This document shows positions 19,777 to 28,568 of a stretch of DNA of 64,000 bases, one piece after another; within the stretch, counting starts at the first letter, position 1, and each line of letters opens with the position of its first letter. Position numbers and translations under genes: made by a program. Origin of the DNA: Arthrobacter sp. 35W (lineage in GTDB: Bacteria; Actinomycetota; Actinomycetes; Actinomycetales; Micrococcaceae); assembly GCF_000482545.1 (NCBI RefSeq), contig NZ_KI519455.1, positions 1,425,247-1,489,246 of the forward strand, written 5' to 3'. Under the pieces are notes generated by a model. The model was given only the letters and a program-made list of their open reading frames with translations, did no database searches and was not told where the DNA came from.

Positions 19777-20426
19777 TGGTGGGCCAGCCTTTGGACGCCG
19801 CCTGGGCCATCGCGTGGCTGAAGTTGAGCGCCGCCGTGGTGGCGGAAAACAGGCTGCGGCTCATTGAGCTGGACAGGAGCATCGGCGACGGCGACCACGG
19901 CGAAAACATGGACCGCGGTTTCGCCGCCATCGTGGCCAAGCTGGCCGAGGAAACACCTGCCACGCCGGGGGCCGCCTTCAAGCTGGCGGCCATGACGCTG
20001 ATGTCCAAGGTGGGCGGCGCGGCCGGACCCCTGTATGGCACGGCGTTCCTGCGTGCGGCGACGGCGGTGGGCGAGTCCGCCACGCTGGATCCCGCCGCTC
20101 TGGCCGGCGCGCTGGCCGCCGCTCGCGACGGTGTGGTGGCTCGGGGCAAGGCCGAGCTGGGAGACAAGACGATGGTCGACGCCTGGTCACCGGCGGTGGA
20201 CGCCGCAGCGAGCGCCGCCGCTGCCGGGGCGGATGGAGCCGCCGTGCTCGACGCCGCCGCCGAGGCTGCCGAGGCCGGAGCCGTCGCCACGGATCCATTG
20301 ACAGCCCGCAAGGGCAGGGCGAGCTACCTGGGTGAGCGAAGCGCCGGGCACCGCGACCCGGGGGCGGCCTCGTCCGCCTTGATCCTGAGGGCGGCCGCGC
20401 GTGCGGCAGCGGGGGAGGCGGCGTGA
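19776..20426 (+). CDS. dhaL: Dihydroxyacetone kinase, ADP-binding subunit DhaL
   Basis: This 216-residue all-helical subunit holds ADP and two magnesium ions as a permanent cofactor; the ADP is phosphorylated by DhaM and passes phosphate to dihydroxyacetone on DhaK. The metal-binding motif IGDGDHGENMDRG and the nucleotide loop MSKVGGAAGPLYGT are intact. The start is GTG 19776 or the adjacent GTG 19779, directly at the dhaK stop. Its own stop overlaps the dhaM start (GTGA). Confidence 0.93.
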   Translation: MVGQPLDAAWAIAWLKLSAAVVAENRLRLIELDRSIGDGDHGENMDRGFAAIVAKLAEETPATPGAAFKLAAMTLMSKVGGAAGPLYGTAFLRAATAVGESATLDPAALAGALAAARDGVVARGKAELGDKTMVDAWSPAVDAAASAAAAGADGAAVLDAAAEAAEAGAVATDPLTARKGRASYLGERSAGHRDPGAASSALILRAAARAAAGEAA

Positions 20427-21148
20427 GGGTTGGGCTGGTCATCGTCTCGCACAGCGCCCAACTGGCCGATGGCCTGGTGGAGCTGGCGGCGCAGATGGCC
20501 CCGGACGTCACCCTGCTCGCGGCCGGTGGCATGGACGCCGGGCCGGACGGAGTCTCCGGGATCGGAACCAGCCTGGAGAAGGTGATGGATGCGGTGTCCG
20601 GCGCGGACGCCGGTGCCGGCGTGCTGGTGCTGGCGGATCTGGGATCGGCCGTGATGACGGCCGAGGCCGCTTTGGAGTTCCTGGGCGGCCCGGAGAACGT
20701 GGTGCTGGCCCATGCCGCGCTGGTGGAGGGCGCCGTCGCCGCGGCCGTCACGGCGCAGTCCGGGGCGGACCTTGAGCTGGTCAAGAAGGCGGCGGAGACG
20801 GCGTTCACCCCCGTCGACGGCCCCGTGCAGGGCGGCACCGGCGGCGGAACCGCCGTCGTCGATCCTCCAGCCCCCTCCGGAGCCGGGAACGGCGCGGTGT
20901 CTGCCGAACTGCAGCTGATCAACCCCATGGGGCTGCATGCCCGCCCCGCGGCCACCCTCGCCGGCGCGCTCGGTGCCATGGATGTAGACATTGAAATCAA
21001 CGGCGTGGACGGCCAGTCCGTGATGATGCTGATGACCCTGGGTGCCGGCGAGGGGACCACCCTGTCCGTGACGGCGAGCGGCTCCGATGCCGCCAGGGCT
21101 GTGGACCTGGTCCGCACCGAGGTCGAGAACGGCTTCGGCGAGCTCTGA
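20423..21148 (+). CDS. dhaM: PTS-dependent dihydroxyacetone kinase phosphotransferase DhaM (EIIA-HPr fusion)
   Basis: This 241-residue protein joins two phosphate-carrier domains. Residues 1-130 form a mannose-type EIIA domain with His10 in VIVSHSAQLADG; residues about 158-241 form an HPr domain with His172 in MGLHARPAA. A Gly/Pro-rich linker joins them. Phosphate should flow from enzyme I to the HPr domain, to the EIIA domain and then to ADP on DhaL. The E. coli DhaM also has an EI fragment, which is absent here, so the general enzyme I (encoded at 39526-41223) is probably the donor. It is the last gene of the dha operon. Confidence 0.93.
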   Translation: MRVGLVIVSHSAQLADGLVELAAQMAPDVTLLAAGGMDAGPDGVSGIGTSLEKVMDAVSGADAGAGVLVLADLGSAVMTAEAALEFLGGPENVVLAHAALVEGAVAAAVTAQSGADLELVKKAAETAFTPVDGPVQGGTGGGTAVVDPPAPSGAGNGAVSAELQLINPMGLHARPAATLAGALGAMDVDIEINGVDGQSVMMLMTLGAGEGTTLSVTASGSDAARAVDLVRTEVENGFGEL

Positions 21149-21161
21149 CCCCCCCAACTGA

Positions 21162-21210
21162 GTGACAGTTATGACACGTTCCGGGCCTCGGAACGTGTCA
21201 TAAGTGTCAC
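21162..21210. terminator. Bidirectional terminator between dhaM and mutY
   Basis: A 22-base inverted repeat with one mismatch (21162-21183 with 21189-21210) lies between convergent genes, 14 bases after the dhaM stop and directly against the mutY stop codon. It has no long T-run, but its arms carry TTATGACA and its complement, so it could act on both strands. Confidence 0.7.
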
Positions 21211-22152
21211 CTAGTTGGGCAGGTGGAGGCCGGTGGGGGAGTGCTGGGCGAGGCCGTCGGTGAGCAGGCCCGCAATGGCGCGCTCCAGCTGGCTGGGGTC
21301 CGTTTCGAGGGCGTGGAGCTTCTCCAGCGCGGTCCGAACCGGCCCGCGGTGCGCCGCGTCCAGGCCGGGCTCCGCCTCAACGGCAAGGTCCGCGGCGGGC
21401 GCCAGGAACAGATCCCTGTGCACCGGCTGCTCGGCGGCCCGCAGCACGGCCATCACGGCACCGCGCACCTGGCGGTCCGTGCCGGCCCACGGCTGGCCCT
21501 TGGGAATGTAGTCCGGCTCCGGCCGGCCCGCGGCAATCCACGCACACTCGCCGGCCACAGGGCAGAGCCCGCATTTGGGCGAGCGGGCCGTGCACACCAG
21601 CGCCCCGAGTTCCATGACGCCGGCGTTCCAGAGCACCGATTCGCCCACGTCCGCCGGCAGCAGGCTGGCCGACAGCGCCATCTCCGCCGCCGTGAGTGCC
21701 TGGGCGGGCAGCGCCTTCCCCGACACCAGCCGGGCATGGACCCGGCGGATGTTGGTGTCCACCACGTTTTCGCGCCGGCCAAAGGCAAAGGCGGCGACGG
21801 CGGCCGCCGTGTAGCTGCCGACGCCGGGCAGGGTCAGCAGCTCCTCGCGGCTGCCGGGCACCTCGCCGCCGAACCGTTCCACAATCGCCGTGGCCGCCGC
21901 ATGCAGGCGCAGCGCGCGGCGCGGATAGCCCAGCCGGCCCCAGGCCCGCAGCACCTCGCCGCTGGGCTCGGCGGCCAGCGCGGCAGGAGTGGGCCAGCGG
22001 CGCAGCCATTCCTCCCACACCGGCTGCACGCGCACCACGGGGGTCTGCTGCAGCATGATTTCGCTGACCAGCACGCCCCACGGGGAGCAATCGCCGCGCC
22101 AGGGCAGATCGCGGGCGGTGGCGGTGAACCAGTTTTCGATGGCGCTGTGCAC
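21211..22152 (-). CDS. mutY: A/G-specific adenine glycosylase MutY
   Basis: This 313-residue repair enzyme removes adenine paired with 8-oxoguanine. It has the helix-hairpin-helix LPGVGSYTAAAVAAFAFG followed by the catalytic Asp in VVDTNIRRVHAR, the catalytic Glu in SEIMLQQT, and a four-cysteine iron-sulfur site with spacing 6-2-5 (CTARSPKCGLCPVAGEC). The C-terminal MutT-like recognition domain of E. coli MutY is largely missing, as is usual in actinobacteria. The start is GTG 22152, with AAGGA nine bases upstream. Confidence 0.93.
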   Translation of the reverse strand: MHSAIENWFTATARDLPWRGDCSPWGVLVSEIMLQQTPVVRVQPVWEEWLRRWPTPAALAAEPSGEVLRAWGRLGYPRRALRLHAAATAIVERFGGEVPGSREELLTLPGVGSYTAAAVAAFAFGRRENVVDTNIRRVHARLVSGKALPAQALTAAEMALSASLLPADVGESVLWNAGVMELGALVCTARSPKCGLCPVAGECAWIAAGRPEPDYIPKGQPWAGTDRQVRGAVMAVLRAAEQPVHRDLFLAPAADLAVEAEPGLDAAHRGPVRTALEKLHALETDPSQLERAIAGLLTDGLAQHSPTGLHLPN

Positions 22153-22262
22153 TGAAGAAGATCCTTGGGAGAGGGGTTGTGACCAGTTCAACTGTAGATG
22201 ACCTGCCACCTCCGGCGGCGTGGTGGGGGCGGTGGGCCCGTGCCAGTGGATACGCTGGTTTG

Positions 22263-23225
22263 ATGGCCAAGCAGTCAGGCGCCGACGGCGGCAACAAGCG
22301 CAACGCGGCAGCGTCCGGGCCGCGCCCTGCCGCCGGCCGGGCGGTTCCCTCTTCCGCGGCGGGCAAGGCCTCCTCGGGCAGGGCCCCCTCTGGCAAGACG
22401 GCGCCCGCACGGAACGCCACCGGCCACCAGCCTGCGCCGCGCTCCGGTGCACCCCGTGCGAACGGCAGCCGGCCCGCGGCGGCCAAAGCCCCCGCGCCGC
22501 GGCCAAAGGCGCCCCAATCGGGCAACGCCCGGGCAACTCCGCAACGCTCCAATGGGGCCCGCCCTGCACCGCGTCCGGCGCCCCGCTCGGGGGGTTCCGG
22601 CGGCCGTCCGCCGGGCGGTGCCGTGTACCGGCGCCGCCGTCTGGTGCTGGGCTTCTTTGCCCTGTTGGTGGTGGGCGCCTTGGCCGCGGCTGGGATGACC
22701 ATTTCCCAGCTCTTCACCTCGGAGTCCCCGGCCGCGGCACCGGCGGCCAGTGAAGCGGCATCTGCGCCCACCGCCGCAAGCCACACCAGCGCCGCGCCGA
22801 CAGCGACGCCGTCGTCCACGGCACCGGCCACGCCGGTGTGCGACGAGTCCTTGGTGACCGTTGCAGGATCCCTTGACGCGTCCAGCTACGCCCCCGGCGT
22901 CGAGCCCGTGCTGACGCTGAAGGTGACAAATGGCGGAACCGTGGCCTGCAGCGTGAATGTTGGCACCAACCAGATGGAATACCTCATCACCAGCGGCACC
23001 GACAGGATCTTCTCGTCCCGGGACTGCCAGGACGGCGGCAGTGATCTGGTGAAGTCGCTGGCACCGGGGGCCTCGGAAACGGCCAACTTCACATGGAAGC
23101 GCAAGCGCTCCGCGCCGGGCTGCGGCCACATTGAGGCCACACCCGGCGGTGGCGGGGCGTACTACGTGCTGAAGGTGTCGCTGGGGTCCCGGACCAGTCC
23201 GAACGCCGCCTTCCAGCTCCAGTAG
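22263..23225 (+). CDS. Membrane-anchored protein with basic disordered N-terminus
   Basis: This 320-residue protein of unknown function has three parts: about 120 residues rich in Ala, Pro, Arg and Lys with no expected fold; one membrane helix (LVLGFFALLVVGALAAAGMT); a Ser/Thr/Ala-rich linker; and an outer domain of about 130 residues with four cysteines that looks like an immunoglobulin-type beta-sandwich (VLTLKVTNGGTVACSVNVGT). A protein of this kind lies between disA and mutY in mycobacteria (Rv3587c, by recall), and the gene order is the same here. The start is ATG 22263. It is divergent from mutY. Confidence 0.8.
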   Translation: MAKQSGADGGNKRNAAASGPRPAAGRAVPSSAAGKASSGRAPSGKTAPARNATGHQPAPRSGAPRANGSRPAAAKAPAPRPKAPQSGNARATPQRSNGARPAPRPAPRSGGSGGRPPGGAVYRRRRLVLGFFALLVVGALAAAGMTISQLFTSESPAAAPAASEAASAPTAASHTSAAPTATPSSTAPATPVCDESLVTVAGSLDASSYAPGVEPVLTLKVTNGGTVACSVNVGTNQMEYLITSGTDRIFSSRDCQDGGSDLVKSLAPGASETANFTWKRKRSAPGCGHIEATPGGGGAYYVLKVSLGSRTSPNAAFQLQ

Positions 23226-23239
23226 CCTGTGGGACTGCC

Positions 23240-24313
23240 TTAGAGGAAGCGGTCCAGCAGGCTGGCCTCGGCAATGCGGGAGAGCCCTTCGCGCACATTG
23301 CGGGCGCGCTGGTCGCCGATGCCGTCCACCACCATGAGCTCGTCGATGGTGGCGGCCATGAGGTTCTGCAGACCGCCGAAGTGGTCCACCAACCGGTCCG
23401 CCACGGAGCGAGGCACGGCCTTCAGGCCGGAGACCAGACGGTAGCCGCGCGGCTGGATGATGTTGTCCAGGGCGTCCGAGCCGCTGGCCAGCCCCACGAT
23501 GGTGGCGATCTTGTTCAGATCGATCAGATCCCCGGGCCCGATGTCCTGCAGGGCGGCGACGGCGGCGTCAATGTCCTCGTCGGTGGTGGAGGCGGAGTAG
23601 TCGCGGATGACCATCTCGCTGCCCGGCCCCCGCCCGGCCGTGAGCTCGTCCAGCTGGAGCGAGAGCAGGCGGCCGTCGGTGCCCAGTTCCAGTACGTACT
23701 GGGCGATCTCCTCGGAGATGCGGCGGACCATTTCGTGGCGCTGAAGGGTGACGGCGACGTCGCGAACCGTCACCATGGCCTCGATCTCCAATGCCGAGAG
23801 GGAACTGGTGACCTGGTCCAGCCGGGACCGGTAGCGTTCCAGGGTCGCCAGGGCCTGGTTGGCGCGGGCCAGCACCTTCTCCGAGCCCTCCAGAACATAG
23901 CGCAGGCCGCTCACGTAGAGGGCGATGATCTGCATGGACTGGCTGACCGACACCACGGGTACGCCGGTCTGGATGGCGACGCGCTCGGCGGTGCGGTGGC
24001 GGGTGCCCGATTCCTGGGTTTCGATGGTGGGGTCCGGGACCAGCTGGACGGCGGCGCGCAGAATGCGGCTGGCGTCGCGGTCGCAGACGATGGCACCGTC
24101 CATCTTGGCGAGTTCGCGCAGGCGCGTGGGGGCGAAGTCGATGCCGATCTCAAAGCCGCCGGAACAGAGCTGCTCGATGGTGCGGTCCGAGCCGAGCACA
24201 ATCAGCGCACCGGTGCGGCCGCGCAGAATGCGTTCGAGTCCGTCGCGGAGCCCGGTGCCGGGGGCAACCTTGGCGAGGGTAGCCTTGAGGGCCTCTTCGG
24301 GGCTCCGAACCAT
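23240..24313 (-). CDS. disA: DNA integrity scanning diadenylate cyclase DisA
   Basis: This 357-residue protein makes cyclic di-AMP from two ATP and is inhibited when it meets branched DNA. The N-terminal DAC domain has the catalytic motifs DGAIV (MDGAIVCD, near residue 72) and RHR (GTRHRTAER, near residue 105). A helical spine follows, and the C-terminal helix-hairpin-helix DNA-binding region includes LMVVDGIGDQRARNVREGL. It lies 112 bases downstream of radA on the same strand, a pairing conserved in many Gram-positive bacteria, where RadA affects DisA activity. Confidence 0.95.
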   Translation of the reverse strand: MVRSPEEALKATLAKVAPGTGLRDGLERILRGRTGALIVLGSDRTIEQLCSGGFEIGIDFAPTRLRELAKMDGAIVCDRDASRILRAAVQLVPDPTIETQESGTRHRTAERVAIQTGVPVVSVSQSMQIIALYVSGLRYVLEGSEKVLARANQALATLERYRSRLDQVTSSLSALEIEAMVTVRDVAVTLQRHEMVRRISEEIAQYVLELGTDGRLLSLQLDELTAGRGPGSEMVIRDYSASTTDEDIDAAVAALQDIGPGDLIDLNKIATIVGLASGSDALDNIIQPRGYRLVSGLKAVPRSVADRLVDHFGGLQNLMAATIDELMVVDGIGDQRARNVREGLSRIAEASLLDRFL

Positions 24314-24425
24314 GGGCTATTCCTTCCGCCGTGCGCGCGGAGGATCCGCGGGGGTCACTAGGCCAATAATAGTGGCCAGTGGAGCCTGAACCGCGCCGTT
24401 TGGCCCGAAAGGAGGGGTGGATGTG

Positions 24426-25829
24426 CTATTTAGCGCCGCCGAAGAGCAGATCCATGGCCTCCGTGAGGTGGTGGACCTCACGGACGGAGAAATTCGCCGG
24501 TATCGGGCCGGGCCCGTTGGGGCTGGCCGGGACAATGGCGTGCGTGAATCCGAGCCGGTGCGCCTCGTGGATGCGCTGGGTGATGCCGGGCACCGGGCGC
24601 ACCTCGCCGGCAAGGCCCACCTCGCCGAACGCCACCATGCGGGCGGGCAGGGCGATGCGTGATTTGGAGGAGGCCAGAGCAAGCGAAATGGCCAGATCCA
24701 TGGCCGGCTCGGTGAGCTTGACGCCGCCCACGGTGGCCACGTAGCTGTCGTCCATGTGCAGCTGGGCGCCGGCCCGCTGCTGGAGCACGGCCAGCAGCAT
24801 CGACACCCGGGCGGAATCGAGCCCGCTGGTGGCGCGGCGCGGCTGGGAGTTGTTGGTGGCGGCCAGCAGCGACTGCACCTCGGCCAGCAGGGGCCGGCGG
24901 CCCTCCAGGGTGACGGTGATGCAGGTGCCCGAGACCGGGTCCTTGATGCGGGAGACGAACAGTCCGCTGGGATCCGCCAGTCCGTCGATGCCACTGTCGG
25001 TCAGGTCGAAACAGCCCACCTCGTCCGTGGGGCCGTAGCGGTTCTTAACGGCGCGGACCAGCCTGAGCCGGGAATGGCGCTCGCCCTCGAATTGGCACAC
25101 CACATCCACCAGATGCTCCAGCAGCCGCGGCCCGGCAATGGAGCCGTCCTTGGTCACGTGGCCCACCAGCAGCGTGGTCATGTTCAACCGCTTGGCTGCG
25201 GCGATCAGCGACGCCGCCACCTCGCGGACCTGCGAGACGCCGCCGGCGCTGCCGTCGACCACGGCGCTGCTGAGCGTCTGGACCGAGTCCACAATCAGAA
25301 GTTTGGGGGAGATGGCCTCCACCTGGCCCAGGGCGGCACCCAGATCCGTTTCCGCCGTCAGGTACAGCGTGTCCGCGACGGCGCCGATCCTGTCTGCGCG
25401 CAGCTTCACCTGGGCGGCCGATTCCTCGCCGGTGACGTACAGGACGTCGCGCGTGGCGGCGCCGGCGTCGTTGCGGGCAAACTTGGCGGCCACATCCAGC
25501 AGCAGCGTGGACTTGCCCACGCCGGGCTCGCCGGCCAGCAGGATGACGGCGCCGGGCACCACGCCGCCGCCCAGCACCCGGTCCAGTTCGGAGACGCCGG
25601 TGGGCAGGTAGGCCGCCGTCGTCGCATCGACCTCGGCAATCCGGCGGGCGGGTTCGGAGACGGCGGTGGCCGCCGTCGTGCGGGCCACTGTGGCACCGGA
25701 TTCCTCCACGGAACCCCAGGCCTGGCACTCGCCGCAGCGGCCCACCCACTTTACCGTGGTCCAGCCGCATTCGGAACATTTGTAGTTCGCAGTGCTGGTG
25801 CGCCCGCTCCGGGCAGTCTTTGTAGCCAT
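24426..25829 (-). CDS. radA: DNA repair protein RadA
   Basis: This 467-residue RecA-like helicase helps branch migration in recombination. Visible in order are a four-cysteine zinc finger (CSECGWTTVKWVGRCGEC, about residues 18-35), the Walker A motif GEPGVGKST near residue 98, the Walker B stretch KLLIVDSVQ, the RadA-specific KNRYG motif, and a C-terminal Lon protease-like domain. ATG 25829 starts six residues before the basic N-terminus. It is upstream of disA on the same strand. Confidence 0.95.
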   Translation of the reverse strand: MATKTARSGRTSTANYKCSECGWTTVKWVGRCGECQAWGSVEESGATVARTTAATAVSEPARRIAEVDATTAAYLPTGVSELDRVLGGGVVPGAVILLAGEPGVGKSTLLLDVAAKFARNDAGAATRDVLYVTGEESAAQVKLRADRIGAVADTLYLTAETDLGAALGQVEAISPKLLIVDSVQTLSSAVVDGSAGGVSQVREVAASLIAAAKRLNMTTLLVGHVTKDGSIAGPRLLEHLVDVVCQFEGERHSRLRLVRAVKNRYGPTDEVGCFDLTDSGIDGLADPSGLFVSRIKDPVSGTCITVTLEGRRPLLAEVQSLLAATNNSQPRRATSGLDSARVSMLLAVLQQRAGAQLHMDDSYVATVGGVKLTEPAMDLAISLALASSKSRIALPARMVAFGEVGLAGEVRPVPGITQRIHEAHRLGFTHAIVPASPNGPGPIPANFSVREVHHLTEAMDLLFGGAK

Positions 25830-25860
25830 GACCCAAGGGTATCGGCGCCCACCGACACCC

Positions 25861-25977
25861 GGTGGGCCCACGGCCGCGAGGGGCCCGGCCGAGCGGAGCG
25901 AGGTTCGGAGCGGGTGGGTGGGCCCACGGCTGCGAGGGGCCCGGCCGAGCGGAGCGAGGTTCGGGAGCGGCTGGGGA
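25861..25977. repeat. Two tandem copies of a stop-codon-adjacent intergenic repeat
   Basis: Copy one (25861-25916) and copy two (25917-25977) share GGTGGGCCCACGGC, GCGAGGGGCCCGGCCGAGCG and GAGCGAGGTTCGG almost exactly. Read with the FUSC-type gene on the minus strand, copy two begins directly after its TAG stop (25980-25978). Each copy can fold through two GGGCCC blocks separated by about 11 bases. Similar sequence occurs at 31440-31506, 42856-42921, 49198-49354 and, weakly, at 61727-61773. Confidence 0.8.
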
Positions 25978-27105
25978 CTAGAGCTCGGGCAGCATGGCGC
26001 GGGCCTCGTCCACCTCTGCCCCGGCGGCCTCCAGCAGATCCACCAGCAGCGGGCGCAGCAGCATCACCACCGTTTCGCCCTCGGTGCGCACAATGCCCAG
26101 CCGGCGCGGATGCAGCGTGATGGCGATGGCCTCCAGCGATTCCTTGGCCGCGGCCAGCTGGGCCGAGCGGGCACCCGCGCTGGGGTCGGACAGGGCGGCA
26201 CCCAGCTGTTCGACGGCGTCCGCGGCCTCGGCCAGCAGATCGCTGATGGCCGCGGTGCCCTCGTCGGACAGGGCCGAGTTGGTGATGGCGCTGGCCAGCC
26301 GGCGGGCAAACACCCGGCTGGAGCGCAGGGCCAGATCCACCCGTTCCAAGGCCTCGGCCAGGCTGCCCACCTCATGCCGGTAGCGCCGGTAGACGGGGGA
26401 CAGCTGGGCGATCTCCGTGGAACCGCGCAGGGTGGCGCGCAGCGCATCCACCAGCGGCTGCGCCTGGCGGGCCCGCACCAGCGCATGCCACGCGGCGGTG
26501 GAGTCGTGGGCGGACAGGGCGCTGGAACATTCGCGCAGCACCTCCGCCAGTTCCTCCAGCAGCGCGCGCAGATCGGTTTGCGGCGCCCGGCGCGGATCCC
26601 GCGGTGCCAGGAAGGTCACCGCCAGCGCAAAGCAGCCGCCGACGACGGCGTCAAGGCTGCGGGTGAACGGCCCCCCGGCCGGGGCCGGCAGGAGCACCAC
26701 CAGCAGCGATTGCAGGGCCAGCTGGGTGGTGAAGATGGCGCCGCTGTCCAGGAACCGCGCCAGCATGATCGAAAAGAACAACACGATGGCGGCCTGCCAG
26801 ATGCCCGAGCCCAGCCAATGCAGCAGCAGATCCCCGACGGCGATGCCCAGCGTGCAGCCCAGGCCCACCTCCAGCACGCGCCGGACCCTTGGTTCGCGGG
26901 AGAAGCCCAGGGCGATCAACGACGACGTCGCGGCGAAAAGCGGGCCCGCGTGGCCCAGAACCCGTTCGGCAAAGTAGTACGCGCCCACAGCACAGATGGT
27001 CATTTGGATGGCCGGAAGGATGCTGGAGGCGCTGCGCCGCACACCCACCTGCGCCCGGGTGGAGAGGAACAGTACAGGAGACTTGGCGGTGCGGGTCCTT
27101 GCCAT
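25978..27105 (-). CDS. FUSC-family (aromatic acid exporter-like) membrane protein
   Basis: This 375-residue protein has an N-terminal half with about six hydrophobic segments (for example TICAVGAYYFAERVLG and AAIVLFFSIMLARFLDSGAI) and a long helical cytoplasmic C-terminal half of about 200 residues rich in Ala, Leu and Arg. This is the layout of single-repeat FUSC/YhcN-like exporters, linked to export of aromatic acids or other small organic anions. The substrate is unknown. ATG 27105 starts with a basic stretch. The repeat described at 25861-25977 follows its stop codon directly. Confidence 0.78.
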   Translation of the reverse strand: MARTRTAKSPVLFLSTRAQVGVRRSASSILPAIQMTICAVGAYYFAERVLGHAGPLFAATSSLIALGFSREPRVRRVLEVGLGCTLGIAVGDLLLHWLGSGIWQAAIVLFFSIMLARFLDSGAIFTTQLALQSLLVVLLPAPAGGPFTRSLDAVVGGCFALAVTFLAPRDPRRAPQTDLRALLEELAEVLRECSSALSAHDSTAAWHALVRARQAQPLVDALRATLRGSTEIAQLSPVYRRYRHEVGSLAEALERVDLALRSSRVFARRLASAITNSALSDEGTAAISDLLAEAADAVEQLGAALSDPSAGARSAQLAAAKESLEAIAITLHPRRLGIVRTEGETVVMLLRPLLVDLLEAAGAEVDEARAMLPEL

Positions 27106-27332
27106 GGGGAAAGTCTATTCCGTGGAAAGGACACGTTTGGAATGTACAACCAGTGCCAAGAATCCCACCCGCGTTAACCTTCCGTTCACCTTTAACCGTC
27201 AGTTCCTTTACCTTCGCTCCCTATCTTCGAAGAGGTTGATAGTGCGCCCTTGCCGGGCGTGGACTTGCCTGGCGCGGCGCTGGACCGCAAAGGCACACAC
27301 ATTCTTAGATATTCCCTGAAAGGGGCATCCTT
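27106..27332 (+). promoter_or_regulatory. pst promoter region
   Basis: This 227-base region separates the FUSC-type gene (leftward) from pstS. It holds the PHO-box-like repeats listed next, followed by about 105 bases of leader that end in the ribosome binding site GAAAGGGG just before GTG 27333. A clear -10/-35 pair could not be assigned by eye. Confidence 0.6.
27173..27212 (+). promoter_or_regulatory. PHO-box-like direct repeats
   Basis: Four seven-base units recur with an exact 11-base period: GTTAACC (27173), GTTCACC (27184), ACCGTCA (27195) and CTTTACC (27206). The first two match the actinobacterial PhoP direct-repeat unit GTTCACC with four spacer bases, known from Streptomyces; the last two are degenerate. 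The position upstream of pstS fits induction by PhoP under phosphate limitation. Confidence 0.75.
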
Positions 27333-28451
27333 GTGAAGGCTCTCCACATTGGCCGCGCCGCGGCTGTTGTCACCGTCGCTGCACTGGCACTCACCGCCTG
27401 CGGCACGGACAACGCCGTCAACTCCGGTTCCACCGCCGGCGCAACCACCTCCGCAGGTGTCCCGGTCACGGGCACGCTGACCGGAACGGGCGCCAGCTCC
27501 ATCTCCGCCGCCATGGACGCGTGGAAGGCCGGTTTCGAGACCGCCAACCCGAACGCCAAGGTCCAGTACTCCCCGGAGGGCTCCGGCGCAGGGCGCAAGG
27601 CCATCGTGGCCGGCGCCGTCCAGTTCGCCGGCTCGGACGCCGCCATGAGCGACGCCGAAATGACCTCCGCTGCCGAGAAGTGCGGCACCAACGGCGCCAT
27701 CAACGTTCCGTGGTACATCTCGCCGATCGCCGTCGCGTTCAACGTCCCCGGCGTGAAGGACCTCAAGCTCGACGCCGCAACCGTGGCCAAGATCTTCCGC
27801 GGCGACATCAAGAACTGGAACGACGCCGCCATCGCCTCCCAGAACTCCGGCGCCAAGCTGCCGGACCTGGCCATCACCCCCGTGCACCGCTCGGACAACT
27901 CCGGCACCACGGACAACTTCACCGACTACCTGGCCACCGCGGCAGCCGATGTCTGGACCGACAAGAAGTCCGGCGACTGGCCCGCAACCCTGACCGGCGA
28001 GAACGCCAAGGGCACCTCCGGCGTCGTAAAGACCGTCACCGAGACCGCCGGCGCCGTGACCTACGCCGACGACTCCGCCGTCACCGATGCCCTGGGCAAG
28101 GTTGAGCTGAAGGTCGGCGACAGCTACGTCAAGATCTCCGCAGACGCCGCCGCGAAGGCCGTCGACGCCGCCACGCCCGTGGCCGGCCGCGGCGCCAACG
28201 ACCTGTCCCTGAAGCTGGACCGCAAGACCACCGTGGCCGGGGCCTACCCGGCAGTGCTGGTCTCCTACGCCGTGTTCTGCACCCAGTACCCGGATGCTGC
28301 CACGGCCGACCTGGTCAAGGCCTTCGGCACCTTCGTAGTGGGCGATGAGGGCCAGAAGGCCGCCGTCGCCGCCGCCAAGAGCGCTCCGCTCTCCGCCTCA
28401 CTGGCCACCAAGGCCAAGGCGTCGATCGCCTCGATCACGGCCGCCAAGTAG
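27333..28451 (+). CDS. pstS: Phosphate ABC transporter, phosphate-binding lipoprotein PstS
   Basis: This 372-residue lipoprotein binds phosphate outside the membrane with high affinity. The signal peptide ends in the lipobox LTAC with Cys23. The phosphate-binding signatures are present: TGTGASSI near the start of the mature domain, GSGAGRKAI, and HRSDNSGTTDNFTDYL. The start is GTG 27333 after GAAAGGGG. It is the first gene of pstSCAB and lies below a PHO-box-like promoter. Confidence 0.95.
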   Translation: MKALHIGRAAAVVTVAALALTACGTDNAVNSGSTAGATTSAGVPVTGTLTGTGASSISAAMDAWKAGFETANPNAKVQYSPEGSGAGRKAIVAGAVQFAGSDAAMSDAEMTSAAEKCGTNGAINVPWYISPIAVAFNVPGVKDLKLDAATVAKIFRGDIKNWNDAAIASQNSGAKLPDLAITPVHRSDNSGTTDNFTDYLATAAADVWTDKKSGDWPATLTGENAKGTSGVVKTVTETAGAVTYADDSAVTDALGKVELKVGDSYVKISADAAAKAVDAATPVAGRGANDLSLKLDRKTTVAGAYPAVLVSYAVFCTQYPDAATADLVKAFGTFVVGDEGQKAAVAAAKSAPLSASLATKAKASIASITAAK

Positions 28452-28459
28452 CACTTCCA

Positions 28460-28505
28460 TCCGCGGGTCCCCGGCGTCGACCACGATGCCGGGGACCTGC
28501 GGATT
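28460..28505 (+). terminator. Hairpin between pstS and pstC
   Basis: A 17-base inverted repeat with one imperfect pair (28460-28476 with 28489-28505) closes on a 12-base loop, nine bases after the pstS stop. There is no T-run, so it more likely stabilises the pstS mRNA or partly ends transcription, giving more PstS than channel subunits. Confidence 0.6.
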
Positions 28506-28568
28506 CAGGCTTTAGCCACGCATGACGCAATGACCAGCAAGAGTTCCACCAGCCGTGAAGGAAAAACA

